Assembly: GCF_047511655.1 (NCBI RefSeq)
Contig: NC_133394.1
Span: 57,692,501 to 57,756,500 of the forward strand
Length of the DNA: 64,000 nt
Direction: 5' to 3'
DNA from: Castor canadensis
Taxonomy: Eukaryota > Chordata > Mammalia > Rodentia > Castoridae
Below the pieces are notes generated by a model that worked only from the letters and a program-made list of their open reading frames with translations, ran no database searches and was not told where the DNA came from. Positions within the stretch are counted from its first letter, which is position 1; every line of letters begins with the position of its first letter. Both the position numbers and the translations under genes were made by a program. Shown here piece by piece: positions 11,760 through 24,576 of this stretch.

Positions 11760-12712
11760 CAAATCTGAGTCTTTCCCATCGTTTCCTGTGGACCAGCATT
11801 TAGTTATAGTACTATCTGATTCTGCTGAGTGGTCAGAACAGAAAGAGGGTTTTAGTTGCACCTTTAGAATGAATTAGAATCTGGGGAAGGACACCGAGTG
11901 AGGCAGATGTATGCTTATATGCACAAGCGCACACACAAACATGCATTATTAAGAAAACACCTTTATGGATTAAACACCTTTATAGATTTAACCATGATTT
12001 GGTCAAGTGACTTTCCAGAGGTTGCTCTCTGGTCTCCTGGAAGTCCCGGGAGGAGTTGCAATGGTGTGGAGATGGTGTTTGTGGCCATCCTCACAGTATG
12101 TGCATTTACAGGACATCCCTTGCTCCCTCTGCAGTTCTCAGGATTTGCATGGTTGGCTGTCCCAGATCATAGGTCACCTTGGTGACACACTGAGTTCCTC
12201 TGGAGTCAGGCACCACAGGTCTCCGGGGAAATGAAGCGTGTGGTTCCTTCAGCCAGACATTAAGTCTCCATCTCAGAGCTGACAACCATGGGCCGGGGTC
12301 CTTCATCCTTGTGCTCAAGCACTGTTGCTGCTTTGGTGCTGAGCCCCTTGATTCAGACTACCTTGCAAGGTCAAGGTCAAGGGTGGCCAAGTGAGTTACC
12401 AGAGCAGATTTCTGCAACACTTGAGGTTTCCTTGATGAGATTCCATTGAAAACACAAACCTTGCTCAGTGTGAAAGTCCAGTAGATTTTAAAACTACTGT
12501 AGAGAAACTTTTCCTCTGACAGTGAACTTTAAGAGTGACTTAAGATCTCTTTTTAAAGGATGTAAGGACACAAGTGTACAAACTAGTCATTTAGAAAGTC
12601 AGTCATTTTGAAAGTTACCTTCATTTTGGGAAATGCAGTACAGAAGATTTCAATGCTCTTGGGAAATGGGAGAGTGTATGACCAGTTCTTCTGAATCTAA
12701 AATTGAGATATG
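11760..12712. other. No recognisable feature
   Basis: Contains a small local duplication (AACACCTTTATGGATT / AAACACCTTTATAGATT near 11956-11990). No gene or repeat family is recognised. Confidence 0.45.
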
Positions 12713-13267
12713 CAGTAGCACTTCTCCCTTTTTTGCTACTTTGCTTTCTGAGGTTTTAGTTACCTACAGTCAGCCATGAACTGAAAATATTAAATGGAAA
12801 ATTCCCAAGCTACACAACTCATAAGTTTGAGTGCAAAATCAGAAATGATGAAATGTCCTGCTGCCCTGTTCCATCCTACCTGGGACCTGACTTGGCCCTA
12901 TCCAGAGTATCCATCAGGTATATACTGCCTACCTGTCAGTCACTTAGTAACCATATTGGTGATCACATCCACTCTCCCAGTGTCATGGCATTTGTGATCC
13001 TGTAGCCCTTCATCACAAGTCTTAAGTGAAGAGTAGAGGTGTTACCAATTTTATTATAGCACATTGTTATAATTGTTCTATTTTCTATTGGTTACTGTTA
13101 CTAATCTCTTATTGTGCCTAACTTATAAATTAAACTTTATTATAGGCCAACATGTATAGGAAAAAACATACCACATATAAGGGTTTGGTGCTATTGGCAT
13201 ACCTGATTTCAGGCATCCACCAGGGGGTCTTGGAGCACTTCCCCGTGAATAACAAGGGACTACTGTA
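12713..13267 (+). mobile_element. Non-autonomous Tc1/mariner element, Tigger-like
   Basis: The terminal repeats are degraded but complementary (CAGTAGCACTTCTCCCTT at the left; AAGGGACTACTG at the right). Internal landmarks match a family I remember: GAAAATATTAAATGGAAAAT, AGTCACTTAGTA, ATAAATTAAACTTTATTATAGG, GTATAGGAAAAAACATA and TTCAGGCATCCACCAGGGGG. No transposase frame is present. The family name is from memory of the consensus. Confidence 0.6.
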
Positions 13268-14669
13268 TGTTAAAAATCATGAGGACTGTCTTATGGGAAC
13301 CACAGAACAGACTGTTCAAAATTGAAAATTTTCCATAAAATTGGAACAAGTGTTTGCCACAGTAAAAGCTTAAATAATTAATATTTTGGTAGACGTTAGT
13401 CATATTTTATTTGCGTAAATCTTTTTTCTAACAAAGTAAAATAAAAATAAACTAGTAAAAAGATTTTTACTCGAGTCATCCAAGAAAATCTCTCAGGAAT
13501 TAGTGAAGAACCCAGCAAGAGAAAGAATTTGTATGAAAACTGGTTGTCTTAATCTTTTGCCTTCTTTATCCTGCCAGAAAGTTAATGATCCAATATGGTT
13601 TTCTGGGACAGAAGCTAAGCTGGAGAATGATCAGCAAAGCATGAATAATGCTGTAATTAAAGACTTAGAAGTTTTATTTATTGGCTTTGTCTTTTAAAGA
13701 ACCCTACATCTTCAACAGTAAACAAAATCTCTCAGAGAGTATTTTTATTTGAGTAATATTTAATGTTCAATAATTGATTTAAATATAAATTTTTATAAAC
13801 CAGAAGTCCTGATTTTTTGCTTGTTTTTGGGGTGGCCTCGTTGTGAAGTATTCCTTGAGAAGATTTGAACCTATTGAAGGTGAGACAGTACTTAACTGGC
13901 CACATGCTACTGAAGAAGAATTGTGTTTCATAGGGGCAGAAGGAGAATAATTGAAAAAGCAAATGAACTCTGATTATCAAGCATAAATTATTGCTGCAAA
14001 AATTGCTTATCTTCTGTATTCCTTGTGTCTTGTAACATGAGTTGGAGGGCCAGCCCTTCACCTTTTCTTGTTTTCAGTTATCCCATAGGACGCTATTCAT
14101 CTAGAAAGGAACTGTTACTTTTGACCAAACAAAAATGGCCCTGTTCATCCTTTAGGTCCAATAAATTTAAAGAGCCAGTGCACTGCACGTTGAGGCCCTC
14201 AGGAGGACAGCTTTTGCTGTAGAGCATCACGATTCACCTTGATAGCATGATAGTGGTGGCTATACAAAGGAAAGGGGATCCCATGGGGGAAGTCATTGAG
14301 AAAGAATTCCTCTAGTTAAATGCTGTTGATCCAGTTGTGCTTAGATGCAAGTGGAGGGAAATGACTTTGGAAGACTCCCAGTACAGACCCCCATTACCAG
14401 TCATGTCAGTTAGTGCCTCACTCATACTGCCATCCCACCCACAGCATGCACATCATCCTGGAGCTCCGGACAAGACATCTGGTGAGGATCTGTTAGCCTG
14501 CCTTCTTTTCACTATTGCATAATGGCAACTTGTTCTCTTCCATGACTTCAACACTGGGTGAGGGAGACACAGGGCCATTGTCACTCCTTCTCATCATTTC
14601 ATTCCTAATAGCTTATTGGAGTCTAATTTTATTTTTAATGCAATTTTTTTATCTGACTTTCTATTCTAT
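13268..14669. other. No recognisable feature
   Basis: AT-rich sequence. The 109-codon minus frame at 13732-14061 has no recognisable domain. Confidence 0.45.
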
Positions 14670-16705
14670 TTTCTTTTTTTTTGTTATTCCTCCTACGCCC
14701 TCCTCCCCTCATCCCCTTCCCTCCTTCACTTTCAGGCAGAACCTGTTCTGCCCTTATCTCTAATTTTGTTGAAGAAAAGACATAAGCATAATAAGGAAGA
14801 CAAATGTTTTTGCTAGTTGAGTTAAGGATAGCTATACAGAGAGATTCCTAGCATTGCTTCCATGTACCCATGTGTTACGACCCATGTTGATTCATCTCTA
14901 ACTGATCTTCACACTGGTTCCTGATCCCCTTCTCATGTTGACCTCTGTCGCTTTAAGGTTTCCGTATTAGTTCCTCTGGAGTGGGGTATCAAACACTTTC
15001 ATGTTTTGGGTTTTCTACCTATTCCTATATCTCCCGTATGTCCTCTCCCCTTGTCATGTGACCCACGTCCAACCACATTGCTGTATTTGCCCTAGATCTA
15101 ATGTCCACATATGAGGGAGAACATACCATTTTTGGTCTTCTGAGCCTGGGTAACCTCACTCAGAATGATGTTCTCCAGTTCCATCCATTTACCTGCAGAT
15201 GATAAGATTTCATTCTTCTTCATGGCTGAGTAAAATCCCATTGTGTACAAGTACCACATTTTCTTGATGCATTCATCAGTAGTGGGCATCTTGGTTGTTT
15301 CTATAACATAGCTATTGTGACTAGTGCTTCAATAAACATGGGTGTGCAGGTGACTCTGGAGTAACCTGTGTCGCATTCCTTTGGGTATATCCCCAGGAGT
15401 GGGATTGCTGGATCATATGGCAGGTCTATGTTTAGATTTTTAAGAAGCCTCCAAATTTTGTTCCAGAGTGGTTGCACCAGCTTGCATTCCCACTAACAAT
15501 GTACGAGGGTTCCTTTTTCCCCACATCCTCAGCAACACCTGTTGGTAGTGGTGTTTTTGATAATGGCTATTCTAACAGGAGTGAGGTGGAACCTTAATGT
15601 GGTTTTGATTTGCATTTCCTTTATGGCTAGAGATGGTGAGCATTTTTTCATGTGTTTTTTGGCCATTTGAATTTCTTCTTCTGAGAAAGTTCTGTTTAGT
15701 TCAGTTGTCCATTTCTTAATTGGTTCATTGATTTTAGGAGAGTTTAGTTTTATTTCTTAAATTCCCTGTACATTCTGGGTATCAGTCCCTCGTCTGATGT
15801 GTAGCTGGCAAATATTTTCTCCCACTCTGTGGGTAGTGTCTTCAGTTTAAAGACCTTTTTAATTTTATGAAGTCTCATTAGTCCATCCTTTCTCCTAGCT
15901 GCTGGGCTGCTTGGGTTCTACTGAGGAAGTCCTTGCCTTTACCTATTAGTTCTAGAGCGTTTCCTGCTCCTTCCTGTACTAACTTCAGAGTTTCAGGTCT
16001 GATATTAAGGTCCTTGATCCATTTTGAGTTGATACTAGTACAATGTGATAGACATGGATCTAGTTTCAGTTTCTTGCAGATGGTTAACCACTTTTCCCAG
16101 CAACATTTGTTGAAGAGGCTGACTTTTCTCCATTGTATATTTTTGGCACCTTTGTCAAAAATAAGGTGGGTATAGTTGTGTGAATTCATATCTGGGTCCT
16201 CTATTCTGTTCCACTGGTCTTCATGTCTGTTTTTGTGCCAGTACCATGCTGTTTTTATTGCTATTGCTTTATAATATAGTTTGAAGTCAGGTATTGTGAT
16301 ACCTTCCAGCACTGGTCTTTTTGCTGAGTATTGCCTTGGCTATTTGCTCTCTCTTGTGTTTCCAAATGAATTTTAGGGTAGATTTTTCAATCTGTGTGAT
16401 GAAAGTCATTGGGATTTTGATGGGAATTGCATTAAACATGTAGATTGCTTTTGGTAGTATAGCCATTTTTACTATGTTGATTCTACCAATCCATGAGCAC
16501 AAGAGATCTTTCCATCTTCTGTAGTCTTCCTCGATCTCTTTCTTCAGGGGTTTATAATTCTCCTTGTAGGGGTCATTCACATCCTTTGTTAAATTTACTC
16601 CTAGGTATTTGATTTTTTTTTTGAGGCTATTGTAAATGGAATTGCTTCCATATATTCCTTCTCAGTTTGTTTGTTGTTAGGGTATAGAAAAGCTAGTGAT
16701 TTAAA
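14670..16705 (-). mobile_element. 5'-truncated L1 (3' half)
   Basis: On the minus strand it runs from within ORF2 (just after the reverse-transcriptase core) through the ORF2 stop at 15098-15100 to a 3'UTR with a purine-rich tract (CT-rich on the plus strand, 14690-14735) and an A-tail (T run near 14673-14681). Its 3' end is related to the L1s at 25328-31328 and 61750-62677 but more diverged. No clear target-site duplication was found. Confidence 0.88.
15098..16705 (-). pseudogene. L1 ORF2p C-terminal remnant
   Basis: L1 ORF2 encodes the endonuclease/reverse transcriptase of the retrotransposon. Only the part after the polymerase core is present here, in pieces. Frame 16287-16580 carries the '[17 protein letters not shown]' and '[13 protein letters not shown]' blocks. 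Frame 15878-16312 carries '[20 protein letters not shown]', '[12 protein letters not shown]' and '[14 protein letters not shown]'. Frame 15098-15289 carries the C-terminal 'IKKMWYLYTMGFYSAMKKN' and 'SEVTQAQKTK' blocks. Frame changes and stops separate them, so no product is possible. Start codon, endonuclease and catalytic FADD box are absent by truncation. Confidence 0.9.
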
Positions 16706-16853
16706 AAAATTATCCATTTAAAGATTCTTTACAAAAAAGGTAGGTGCGGCTTCTTCCCCAGCACAGTTTGACTCCCATGGCAGTCCCCAGTGTTCCACCT
16801 TGGGATTTCCAGAAGGGTGGTGAGAAGGCAGTTGTCCTTAGAAATATCCTTTT

Positions 16854-16937
16854 GGGGCTGGGGTTGGGGGGTTGCCATTGGCTAGCCTGGTCAAGGCTCT
16901 GGGTTCCATTCCAGCATTGTAAAAAAAAAAAAAAAAA
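16854..16937 (+). repeat. ID-like SINE
   Basis: GGGGCTGGGGTTGGGG head, degraded middle, TCTGGGTTCCATTCCAGCAT box and a 17-base A-tail at 16921-16937. Confidence 0.6.
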
Positions 16938-17541
16938 GGTTTGGGACCTGATTCTGAACTTTTATGTTAGACATAGACAACATCAAAATATCTATCAATG
17001 ATTTGAAATAATTTCTCCATTCTAAACTATCCTTTTAAAAAATACAAAAGTGAGCCTAATGAGAGGACAGATATGCATGTGTGTATATCTCTATGCATAT
17101 ACAAACAATTTATATATGTATAAATTATTCATTTATAAAACTCATGTTTTATAATGCATAAAAGTCTATATGTAATTCTATGTAAATGTATGCATAATAT
17201 GTATATAAGTTACACACACCCATACATACTTTCTTTCCCTTGGGGTGTAAATGTATAATGCAAGAAACAAAGTGAGACAGATTTCTCTTGTGCTTGGAAG
17301 TTATCATGCTAACTTGGTTTAGTACAACTCGACAAATCTTTGTGTAACAGCAACTATATACTAGGTGCTGGCAACTCAGAGAAAAGAAAACATGCACATT
17401 ATTGTCCTTAGGGTACTTCTGGTCCAAATTAGGAGTCTGCAAACTATACAGAATATTTTGTTGTTTTTCAAGACAAACAGCAGAAAGTGCTATGCCCTAC
17501 AAATGTACAAGCTATTCTAGGAGCTTTAAAAATGCACCCCC
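16938..17541. other. No recognisable feature
   Basis: AT-rich, with TA-rich low-complexity patches around 17085-17215. Confidence 0.45.
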
Positions 17542-17745
17542 AGCTGGGTGTGATGGTACATGTCTGTAATCCCAGCTACAGAAGGGGCATAGGTAAGAAG
17601 ATCACAGTCTGAGGCCAGCATTGCACAAAAGCATGACCTTACCTGAAAAATAACTAAAGCAAAAGGGCTGTGGGTGTGGTTCGAATGGTAGAGTGCTTGC
17701 CTGCAAGCAAGCATAAGGCAAACTTCCCTACCCCCTCTACCCATC
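17542..17745 (+). repeat. Dimeric SINE (B1-like + ID-like)
   Basis: Left half GCTGGGTGTGATGGTACATG, TGTAATCCCAGCTAC and GAGGCCAGCATTG. Right half GGGCTGTGGGTGTGGTTCGA, TAGAGTGCTTGCCTGC and CAAGCATAAGGCAA. The B-box-like GGTTCGAATGG is kept. No long A-tail. Confidence 0.75.
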
Positions 17746-17867
17746 TCCAAAAACAGCACCAGAAATGGAAAGAGAAAATTTCATCTAAAAGCTTCCATTT
17801 TGATTTGAGATTTACCTTGAGGATTATCACCATATTTATACAAGAACCCTTTATGGACTGTGCATTG

Positions 17868-18073
17868 GTTTTTTTTTTTTTTTTTTTTGAACTCAGGGCC
17901 TACATCACGAGCCACTCTGTCAGTTTTTTTTTTTTTTTTTTTTTTTTGTGATGGGTGTTTTCAAAATAGGCTCTCGGAAACCATTTGCCCAATCTCGCTT
18001 TGAACCGTGATCCTCCTGATATCTGCCTCTTGAGTAGCTAGGATTATAGGCGTGAGCCACCAGTGCCTGTCTC
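17868..18073 (-). repeat. Dimeric SINE with expanded A-linker
   Basis: Read on the minus strand: B1-like half (GTGGCTCACGCCTATAATCC, AGGCAGATATCAGGAGGATC, GTTCAAAGCGAGATTGGGCA), an internal run of about 25 A, then a shortened ID-like half (GTGGCTCGTGATGTAGGCCC, TGAGTTC) and a terminal A run of about 20. Both A tracts appear as long T runs on the plus strand. Confidence 0.85.
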
Positions 18074-21000
18074 ATTGTTTTTCTTAGTTGTGTTGTTGAC
18101 GTGATATCATTTTTTTTCCTTCCAATTCTGATGTTTTGTTGTTCTGTGTTTGAACAAATTTGGTGTAGCTGCTTGTTTGGTAAGGAGTAAAAAGTTTAAA
18201 GAATAAACAATACTCCCCTTACTACCACTCTTATTTTATTTTTTGTTACCTTTGGTAAATTCCATAGAATTTACCCTGTGTCTGTTAGAGACAGTTTCAG
18301 AAATGTTGAGAACCATTTAATAAAGTATACAATTCATGCTCAGATTTGATTTAATCATCATTACATTAATTAATGTTGTTAAAACTGCTGAGTTTAAGTC
18401 CAGATGATAATAACCTGAATTATGATGTTTTTCATCTTATATTTTGCTTATCAAAGTCTGCTGGAGTAGTCTGCAGGAACTTGAGTCTGTCTTCATGGTG
18501 AAATGCAGTTCAGTTGTGCAGCTGTAGGGTTTGCGGTGCTCTCAATGGCCTGGGACTTGGTTTACACCAAGAAAACTTACTCCAATAAATTCCTATCATA
18601 CAAATATACTAATATTAAAATTAATACATGTAATAACATCAGTATTAACTCATACATATTAATTTTTAACATAAAACAAAAATTAAGTATCTTATTATAC
18701 ATATTACATGTATTTTTCCTTAAAATTCATATGCCAACTTTGAAGAATGGCACAAAATTTTTGTGGATTTTTAAAAATATACTATACTAGTAATAACTCC
18801 TTTATTTAGAGAAGCCCTATATTCTTTCCAGTCATAATTCCAAGAAAAATGTTCCTTAGTGGTTATTTAAAGTAGGTGTTGAGTGTTGTATTATGAAGAG
18901 GTTATGGTGGTACGGTGGCAATCGTGTGGGGCCGTATGGCAGTCGTGACTGTAAGTATTGCTTTTCTGTTTTCATTATCGTTGAGTGCCAAAACGTGAAC
19001 AAAACCAGCATATGTGCATGCATGCTTGAGCCCACCTTAGCTGTGATGGAGATAAGTCAAGAGGACTGTAGAACTCATACCAGTTCCCAGTGAAGTCACA
19101 GGGCCTTAAAGATGCTGGGGCCACCTGTGCTTGTGGACAGTAGAAGAGGAGGCTATGGAAGCTCTTGGGTGGCAGCGTGGTTCTGAAGGTCAGGTAGGCT
19201 GTGTTTAAGTTGGCTTTCCATGGACCTTATCAGCATGGCACCTCTCAGTGTGAACAGCACGGACATTTTAGGAACTGGAAAAGCCCTGCCGTGGTCTAAT
19301 TTTTATGTGGAGGATATGCGTTTCACAGAGACTGGTTAACACTTCTTCATCATGCTTGGGTAGTTTAGGTTTTAGGAGGGAAGGAAAAGAGTTTTTCCAG
19401 ATGATTGAAAACGAATTTCCAGATGATTTAGCAAATGAATTTTTGCTTTGGTTGTGCGTACCTTTGAGGAAGGGCAGAAGTCTCAACTTAAAAAGTGAAT
19501 GTGAAGTCTGTCCTGAAATTCAATTTTGAGTTTTATGTCCTTTCAAATTTCCTCTTTTAAAGGAAATATACTGCTTAACTATATGTTTCAAAGACTGTGT
19601 TGAACACAGCGGCAGTCTGGTTATAAACACCCCCGACTTCTTACTGCCATGTGACAGTGATTGTTCATGGCCACTGCCAGGGCTTGCAAGGGTCAGAAAT
19701 AATGACTCGAGACTGAAATGACATGAGTACTATGTGCTATTTCTTAATAAAATATTAAAGTGATTATTTGCTAGAGATAAATTCATGTCAGTTAAATTCT
19801 AAGTATATTGTCAAGATTCTATGTATGTGCTTCCTATTACAAAATCAAATTTGTGAATGGAAATAAGTTAAGGTTACTAGGTAAATGCCAACTAATGAAT
19901 GTGCTAAATACTGGTGATCTTACACATTTAACAGTATTACAGGCAGAAAGCTGAAATTGACTTACTGAGAGCTAACGATCTCTTAAGGGTTATGATCTGA
20001 CTAGAATAAAATTTTGTCTTGTATAACTAAATTTCACCTGTATTTAAAATTTTTCAAGCTGTTTAATTTTATGTGTTCATAATTGTTATATTTATCTAGT
20101 GTAATGAAAATGTAGATTATTCACGCAAATGTAGTTGATCATTTTAAGCAATGTTCAGTTCTGGCCATTTGACCTCAACCTTATTTCCCCAATAGTCTGA
20201 GACTGAAGACAACTGCAAAACATCATACTAGTCGAGTTGGAAAATTAATAGCACAGCAGGAAAGGCTAACGAACTTACTTAAAATTCTTACAGAGGATCA
20301 AAATCTATCCCTGAATCCCAGAGGTGACTCTTTTTGACATAATCAACCCAGTCCTGAGACCTGAGAACCATTTAAACATCACACAGTGACATGGACTTGC
20401 TCCCATGGCAACCTTTGCAATTTTTCTTACAATTGTCTTTCACCACCCATCATTTGATTCTGACAGAAGTGCCATTTCTTATATTCTGTGGAAAAGACAA
20501 GTTGCTAATTGACTGGCTGCCTGGGTCAGGACTGTTATTGAATTCCTATGGTGGGAGTGAAGAGAAAACCCCTGATGGATACCCATGTTATGCCTACAAT
20601 TAACAGAGTAAACATCATAATGGGCGTAGAAGACACAAACAGATGTTCTAATTGCATGTCTGTGAGAAATCTATGTTTACCAGCTCCACTCTGGCTTGGC
20701 CTTTGAGACCTCAGGAAGTTTCCCTCCCAGTGGGGATTTCAGAGATTTATTGATTTCAGTACAATAGATAGCTCAGGAAGGAACAGGATTTTTAAGCGGT
20801 TAAATACATCCTTACACAGGTTAGTGTGAATTCAGGCTTGAAGGGCACGCCTACTCTGCTGTAGCCACATTGGCCACATTCCTGACTAAGTGGGAGGGAA
20901 TATGGCCAGGCGATGAGGGATTTCCTAGGCGAGAATATGGAAACAAACATTAGCACAGAATTTTACTCTCTCCTCCCTTTTTATTGTCTTAATGTGAGGA

Positions 21001-21664
21001 AAACAAAACAAAACAAAAAAAAAAAATGAGGGAGGTATGAATAACAGCAAACTCCTAAAACTTCTTGGTTGAAAGAACTGAGCAGTCTTGATCAAAACAA
21101 TGAGATGTATTTCAGGCTGTTTTTGAGACACTCAAACTGAATAAAATAAGGTTCTGAAGTTTGAGAGTCTTAAGCATAAGAAATGCTAATTTACCACTTA
21201 CCTTCTGTGATGACTTTTCAAATCCAGGCCGCCAATAGTTATTTGGCTATTTCTTTTTCAATCAGAATGACTCCAAAACATGATTGATGGGTACTTTGTA
21301 CTCATGCTTTATTTTTTCTTAGTCATGTTCATAGATATTGTTTTATTGATAAGCCCTCATTGGTACTAATTATGATGGTTAATGCTTATCCAAAACTGGT
21401 TGCATACCAGATTCTATATACACGGTTTAAACAAAACATCTCATTAAAACAATGCCACTACATAACACATGCAAGTATGAATTCGACAGACATTTTTTGT
21501 AACAAATACAGACAATTCTTTATCATGGCTACTTTTTAAAGTTTTCCTCAGTTATTGGCTATTTGTAGTAATATTGGGCTCATTATTTTTTTCTTGAACG
21601 ATAAGTAGTTGATAAGAATTTTGTGATGGGCCAGGCCTCCTGCATGTGTATTTTATGCCTGTAG
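18074..21664. other. Long stretch without recognisable features
   Basis: About 3.6 kb of AT-rich sequence with short low-complexity runs (for example A-rich 21001-21026). I recognise no repeat family, exon or RNA. Its freedom from young repeats is moderate evidence of older unique DNA. Confidence 0.5.
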
Positions 21665-21970
21665 ACGAGTGTGTGATGGCCACTAGCCGCCTGAGGCTCC
21701 TGGTCACCTGGAACACAGATAATTTGGACTGAGGCTTAGGGTACAGAAATTAATAAAAAATTTACTTTAAATTTTTATTCATTACATGTGGAAATGATAA
21801 CATTTGGACAACTGAATCAACTGAAAATATAACTTTAAAGTTAATTTCACTTGTTTCATTTTGCTTTTCAAAATATGGTTACTACAGAGTTTAAATATTA
21901 ATAACCAGAATTACTGTCTTGTTGAGCACTGGGAAGTTCCTGAAGTTGTGGCCTCAGATTGGACACTAGT
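21665..21970 (-). mobile_element. hAT-type (MER1-group-like) non-autonomous DNA transposon
   Basis: Landmarks in order: GGCCACTAGCCGCCTGAGGCTC, TGGACTGAGGC, TTTTTATTCATTACATG, GAAATGATAACATTTGG, GTTAATTTCACTTGTTTCAT, ATATGGTTACTACAGAG and the terminal AGATTGGACAC. These follow a well-known small hAT element in reverse orientation relative to the form I recall. It has no coding capacity. Confidence 0.6.
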
Positions 21971-23192
21971 AGCTTATGTTCTGCTCCCACTGACCTTTGC
22001 AGGGTGCAGCTTTCTTCATGGCAAGCGCAGGAAACTCACCTCTACAAAGGCATGAGTTCATGAAAAGGTAGCACAAACTAACATTGAAACTGAGCTGCCT
22101 TGATCTGCTAGCCAGCGTGGTGTCTTCTACACGAAGAGTCTGATGGTCACAGGCACCTGTGCACTCACTGAGGCTCACTGTTATGCATTGCACACAGTTT
22201 GGGAAACACAAACATTTACTATAAGGAACTCCACAATTTTTGTTCTGTACACATATCATTTTTCTGTAGAGTTATAAATACAATGTTACCAGAATACTGA
22301 TTCAATTTGGCTTTGTACTCATTTGTCTAATCACTCCATTCTTCACTCAGCCATTAAGTATCTAAAGAGTATAGAACACTGATTTCTGGGGACTGGTAAG
22401 GTAGTGACAAGGATACACACAAAATGCTGTCCCATGCAGATGGCATCTCATAAACACAAACAAAGGAACAGATGGACACAACCATGTGTGCAAAGCCATG
22501 GTTATTCATGCTGGGTGTGGAAGGGCATGGTGGGGGTTCCTCAGACTGTGGCCCTGGAAGGCTTGGGTGAAGTACCCTTATGTCACCCAATATGGAGTGG
22601 TCCACCTGAACAATGTGGAAAGCACATCCCATATCCCAGAGGAAGCAACAGCAAAGGCAGCAGACAGGAGGCTGCTATGGGTGAGGACAGAGTGGCGTTA
22701 AGGCTGGGGCACCAGCCAGGTCATGCAAACTTCCTGTGTGGAACTCATCAGTTTTGGTTTCTATTTCTCCAAAGCCAAGCTTAAGCCATGCAACACAGTG
22801 CTTTGTATGAAATAGGCACAAAGAAATGTCTTGAGTCAAGTGGGTCCAGGATCCACCTTTAAAAACAAGACTTTAGCATCTGGGTCTCCAATGACTCCAT
22901 CTAGTCAGGTAAGCCTGGAATATGCCTGAACTGGGACATTTTGGGATGAACCAATAAAACATAACAAGTATTTGTCTAGTTTTAAGCTTGTCTGGCTTTG
23001 AGGCTGGTCTTTCTTGAGTATCACACACCTCTGGACTCTTTGAGGTTTAACTTCTGTTCTAGATTAAGGTCAGAGTTATCATTCCTGGTCATCTAAGCAT
23101 GGCTTCTGGTTTCTACTGAACTAAAATTAATTCTTGTATCAACTTCAACTTACTCAGCTTTCAAGTTACCTTTTTCTCTGATCAATTTGAGA
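21971..23192. other. No recognisable feature
   Basis: Overlapping open frames on both strands at 22354-22784 (up to 126 codons) show no domain and no conserved start context. Taken as chance. Confidence 0.4.
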
Positions 23193-23528
23193 CATTATTT
23201 ATTTATTTCTGTAGACATACTAGGGTTTGAACTCAGGGCCTTGTGCTTGTCAGGCAGGCACTCTATCATTTCAGTCATGCTCCTAGCACTTTTATGCTGT
23301 GCTCTTTTTCAGATAGGGTCTTGTACTTTTTGCTTGGGACTAGCCTTGGACCATGATCCTCCTACCTGTGACTCCTGGGTAGTTGGATTACACACAGGTA
23401 CCACCACACCGAATGTGTTGGTTGAGAAAATCACTAACTTTTTGTCTGGGCTGGTCTTGAACCACAATCCTTCTAATCTCTGCCTTCTAAGTAGCTGCAG
23501 TTATAGGAGAGTGTCATCACACCTTGCC
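23193..23528 (-). repeat. Two adjacent SINEs (dimeric copy plus extra B1-like half)
   Basis: Minus strand. 23211-23290 is the ID-like half (reverse of GTTTGAACTCAGGGCC and GCACTCTATCATTTCAG). 23295-23415 is the B1-like half (reverse of GACCATGATCCTCCTACC). 23416-23525 is a second B1-like half (reverse of GGGCTGGTCTTGAACCACAA). The second half may be an older SINE into which, or next to which, the dimer inserted. Confidence 0.65.
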
Positions 23529-23935
23529 TTCCCATTGGAACACTCTTTTATTCAGAAATGAGCATGTTTAATTCCAAGAAAAATAAAATGACCAAAGATT
23601 GATTTTTCTCATTTGCAAGTGACAGTATTTTACATATATGAGTTTGTGGGGCTTAAGAGGCTGCATATGGAGACCAGTCAATTGTCTGGGGGAATTACCT
23701 TGATTCAGTGGTGGCTTCCAGGTTTGTAGCAGGCAGGGTGCTGAGAGCTCATGGCACTGAAAGACCAAAGGAAGATGCTTGAATTGCAAAGTTCATTAAA
23801 TAAATTTAAATGTACAGTGTTAGCAAGAGAAAGGGGACTGAGCAGGTTGTAGTACTTGGGATAGGGAGCAGGTGGCCATGTTGACACTCCCAGGCCTCCC
23901 TGTTGCCCATCTGGCTACAACGATCAAAGTGAAGG
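23529..23935. other. No recognisable feature
   Basis: Unassigned sequence between the SINE pair and an MLT1-like LTR. Confidence 0.4.
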
Positions 23936-24372
23936 AGTGGTGGCCACAATAATGGCCACCAAAGGGTGTTCAAACTGTGGTGCCCAGGATTATGAATGGA
24001 TTGTCCCCCATGGCACAGTGGGGCTTTGCAAATATCATTCTGTGAAGGACCTTGAGGTGTGGAGCTATGCCTGGGTCACCTGTGGATCTGGTCTAATCAC
24101 ACACGTCCTTAAGAACTAGAGAGTATTCCTGGCTTGAGACAGATGTGAGGATGCATGGAGCACAAGAAGCATGTGATCCTGCTGGCTTTGAAGGTGAAAG
24201 AAGGAGGCCACCTGCCTCCGCAAGCTAGAAGAGGCAGGGACAAGGCTTTCCCCTTTCAGCCATGAGAAAGAGATGTAGCCCAGCTGACACCCTGGTTTGA
24301 ACCCACTGAACTTCCTATTGGACTTCTACCCTACAGTGCTATACGATAAGATAACACTTAGATTTCATCTTG
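23936..24372 (+). mobile_element. MLT1-like LTR, 5' part (split by an L1 fragment)
   Basis: Has the MLT1 order: GTGGCCACAATAATGGCC, GGGGCTTTGCAAATATCATT, GGACCTTGAGGTGTG, GGTCACCTGTGGATCTGGTC, then AAGCTAGAAGAGGCAGGGAC, CTTTCCCCTTTCAGCC and TTGGACTTCTACCCTACAG. The series breaks at about 24372, where an L1 fragment begins. Confidence 0.5.
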
Positions 24373-24375
24373 CTC

Positions 24376-24576
24376 AGTTATCATTGCCATATTCAAGGAC
24401 AGTAACAACAACAAATGTTGGTGAGGATGTGGTGAAACAGGAACCCTTATACACTGTTGGCGGGAATGGAAATTAGTACAAAAACAGTATGGAGATTCCT
24501 CAAAAAACTAGAGATAGAACAACCACATGATACAGGGATACTGTTCCTGAGCATCTACCCAAAAGAACTAATCAAG
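24376..24576 (+). mobile_element. L1 ORF2 fragment inside the MLT1-like LTR
   Basis: Blocks GTTGGTGAGGATGTGGTGAA, CCCTTATACACTGTTGGCGG, TATGGAGATTCCTCAAAAAA and CTGAGCATCTACCCAAAAGA are the L1 ORF2 segment before the C-terminus. Both ends are truncated and no A-tail is present. Confidence 0.6.

Noticed and set aside
17668..17692. tRNA-like B-box (GGTTCGAAT) suggesting a tRNA gene
   Set aside because: It belongs to the ID-like half of a SINE. No cloverleaf or flanking tRNA arms.
22354..22784. Overlapping 126- and 92-codon frames on opposite strands
   Set aside because: Neither shows recognisable protein features. Open frames on both strands at one place are common where stop-rich AT content drops.
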